NCBI GenBank assembly: GCA_029817715.1
Contig: JARUPY010000097.1
Coordinates: forward strand, 1-64,000
Length of the DNA stretch: 64,000 bases
Source: Melastoma dodecandrum
Taxonomy: Eukaryota > Streptophyta > Magnoliopsida > Myrtales > Melastomataceae
Reading direction: 5' to 3'
Shown here: in pieces, positions 62,761 to 64,000 of the stretch
How the letters are laid out: each line of letters begins with the position of its first letter
Position numbering within the stretch: position 1 is the first letter of the stretch
Position numbers and translations under genes: made by a program
Notes under the pieces: generated by a model
Told to the model about the DNA's origin: nothing
What the model saw: only the letters and a program-made list of their open reading frames with translations
Database searches by the model: none

Positions 62761-63946
62761 ATGGCACCAATGACCAAGAATCCCAAGAGGCTGTCGAAAT
62801 CCGACGCATCACCCCTCCTACACAGGCTCTCAAGCCTGTTGCTGTTGATCAACCTTCTGAGGAGGTTTCACCATCTGAGGTGCTTAGTGTCGCTGATCCA
62901 CCTTCTCCTATGGCCAATGAGGTCTCTGCTGAGTCTCCAGAAGCCTTTATGGAAAAGGTTTCGCATGCTGACGAGTTCCCTACAGGAGGAGAACCATCTA
63001 CTGAAGAGACTCATTTATCTGAAGAAAGTGTGGTCGACGAATATGTTCTCTCCAAATTCGAAGGACCAAAAGCTCTAGATGAGGAGGATATTGTCGAGAT
63101 TGCAAAGCCAATCATAGTTGTGCCTCCACCAAAGCAGACGATCTCTCCACCAAAGCCACTCGGAGTTACCCTTGTGTACTCTGCTCTTGATGTCTACAAC
63201 TTGTATGGTTGTGAATCCAGTGCTGAGATGCAAGACTTTGAACAGAATGAGGCTTTTAGCATCATTGTTGGGCAGAAGGTATTCTTGAAAAACTATATGG
63301 AGTTCACTCGGCTGGATCTTCACCTCAGGGTTCTTCACCGCGCTATTATTTTCAGTCTGTTGCCTCGTGCTGGAAGCATCGACAGCATCATGCCTACGGA
63401 TGCCAAAGACATGGTCCATCTACTGGAGAGAATAACTTTCAGCCTTGGTGCCCTGATCTTTGAGCACATGGAGTGGAGCTTGTCAAGGAGAGAAAAAAGC
63501 CTGCCCTATGGCCAACTGATTGTTGGCCTTCTACAAAGGCATGACATTGACTCTACTCTAGCTTCTGAGCAGGACAAGTGGAAGGTTGGCAACTTCGGTG
63601 CCAACATCATCAACAACATGCAGTACGTGAGGACAACAGAATGCTGGCTCACGAAAGCACTACACTATGAGCTTATCCAGAAGAAGACTTCATCTGTTGT
63701 TGCTGCTAAGGGCTAGAACATGCCAAAGGACCCCCTGCAAGCCAGAAAGTTTATGCTCCACCAGTTATTGAGGCTTCTGCCTCTTCCGCTCTGCCCTCTG
63801 TTCTCAAGGAGTTGCAACTCCAAGTTGCTGCCCAAGGTGAGGACATCCGAGTGCTGCAAAGGCTGGTCATGGATGTTATACGCCAACTGGAGGGCCTGGA
63901 CAAGTTTCTGCATGAGAATTTGGATGGAGCTAGACAAGTTTCTTAA
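62761..63946 (+). pseudogene. Env-like ORF of the Sirevirus-like element
   Basis: An ORF after pol, as in Sireviruses, whose role is unproven. The main open frame runs 62880-63716. The N-terminal Met at 62761 is one frame away, and the coiled-coil-like C-terminus (to TAA at 63944-63946) is in a third frame after a stop at 63714. The protein has an acidic, Pro/Ser/Glu-rich first part, then a helical domain with TRLDLHLRVLHRAIIFSLLP and GALIFEHMEWSL like the putative plant transposon protein domain. It is far less damaged than the pol before it. It is inactive as it stands. Confidence 0.6.
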
Positions 63947-64000
63947 TGCTGAAAACATTTGAAAAAGTATGTTTTTATGTTTTCAATAAGTGACCCTCTA

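Overview
The window is nuclear DNA of a flowering plant, most likely a eudicot. The evidence is GT-AG introns with long AT-rich introns, plant-only gene families (auxin response factor, plastid biotin carboxylase, lumenal FKBP, pollen receptor-like kinase, APEM9, cycloartenol synthase, CYP716A) and plant LTR retrotransposons. I cannot name the species.

Layout. Positions 1-25641 are gene-dense and well preserved: the 3' part of a class-A ARF (+), biotin carboxylase CAC2 (+), FKBP16-3 (-), a USP-domain protein (+), a PRK-type LRR receptor pseudokinase (-), APEM9 (-) and cycloartenol synthase (+). For six of these I could assign every exon with matching splice phases, giving 532, 229, 258, 666, 347 and 759 residues. 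The ARF is truncated by the window edge and has a likely frame break near position 210.

Positions 26000-52000 hold an apparent triterpenoid locus opened up by transposons. It has two CYP716 relics (-), an intact 15-exon oxidosqualene cyclase with the MLCYCR motif of lupeol synthases (-, 755 residues) and an intact CYP716A-type P450 (+, 478 residues). The cyclase and the P450 are divergent, about 6.6 kb apart. An 8.6-kb Ty3/Gypsy element with matching 5-bp target duplications sits between the relics and the cyclase. A Ty1/Copia relic, cut by an Athila-like LTR, lies between the cyclase and the intact P450.

Positions 52000-64000 are gene-poor. They hold repeat debris, a degenerate Copia element (-) and a Sirevirus-like Copia pol (+) followed by an env-like ORF.

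How the genes fit together. Cycloartenol synthase makes the sterol precursor from 2,3-oxidosqualene. The second cyclase uses the same substrate and probably makes a pentacyclic triterpene such as lupeol. CYP716A enzymes commonly oxidise C-28 of lupeol or amyrins. The cyclase and P450 therefore form a plausible small biosynthetic cluster, for example lupeol to betulinic acid, next to the primary-metabolism cyclase from whose lineage the specialised one is derived. This pathway assignment is inference from family membership and motifs.
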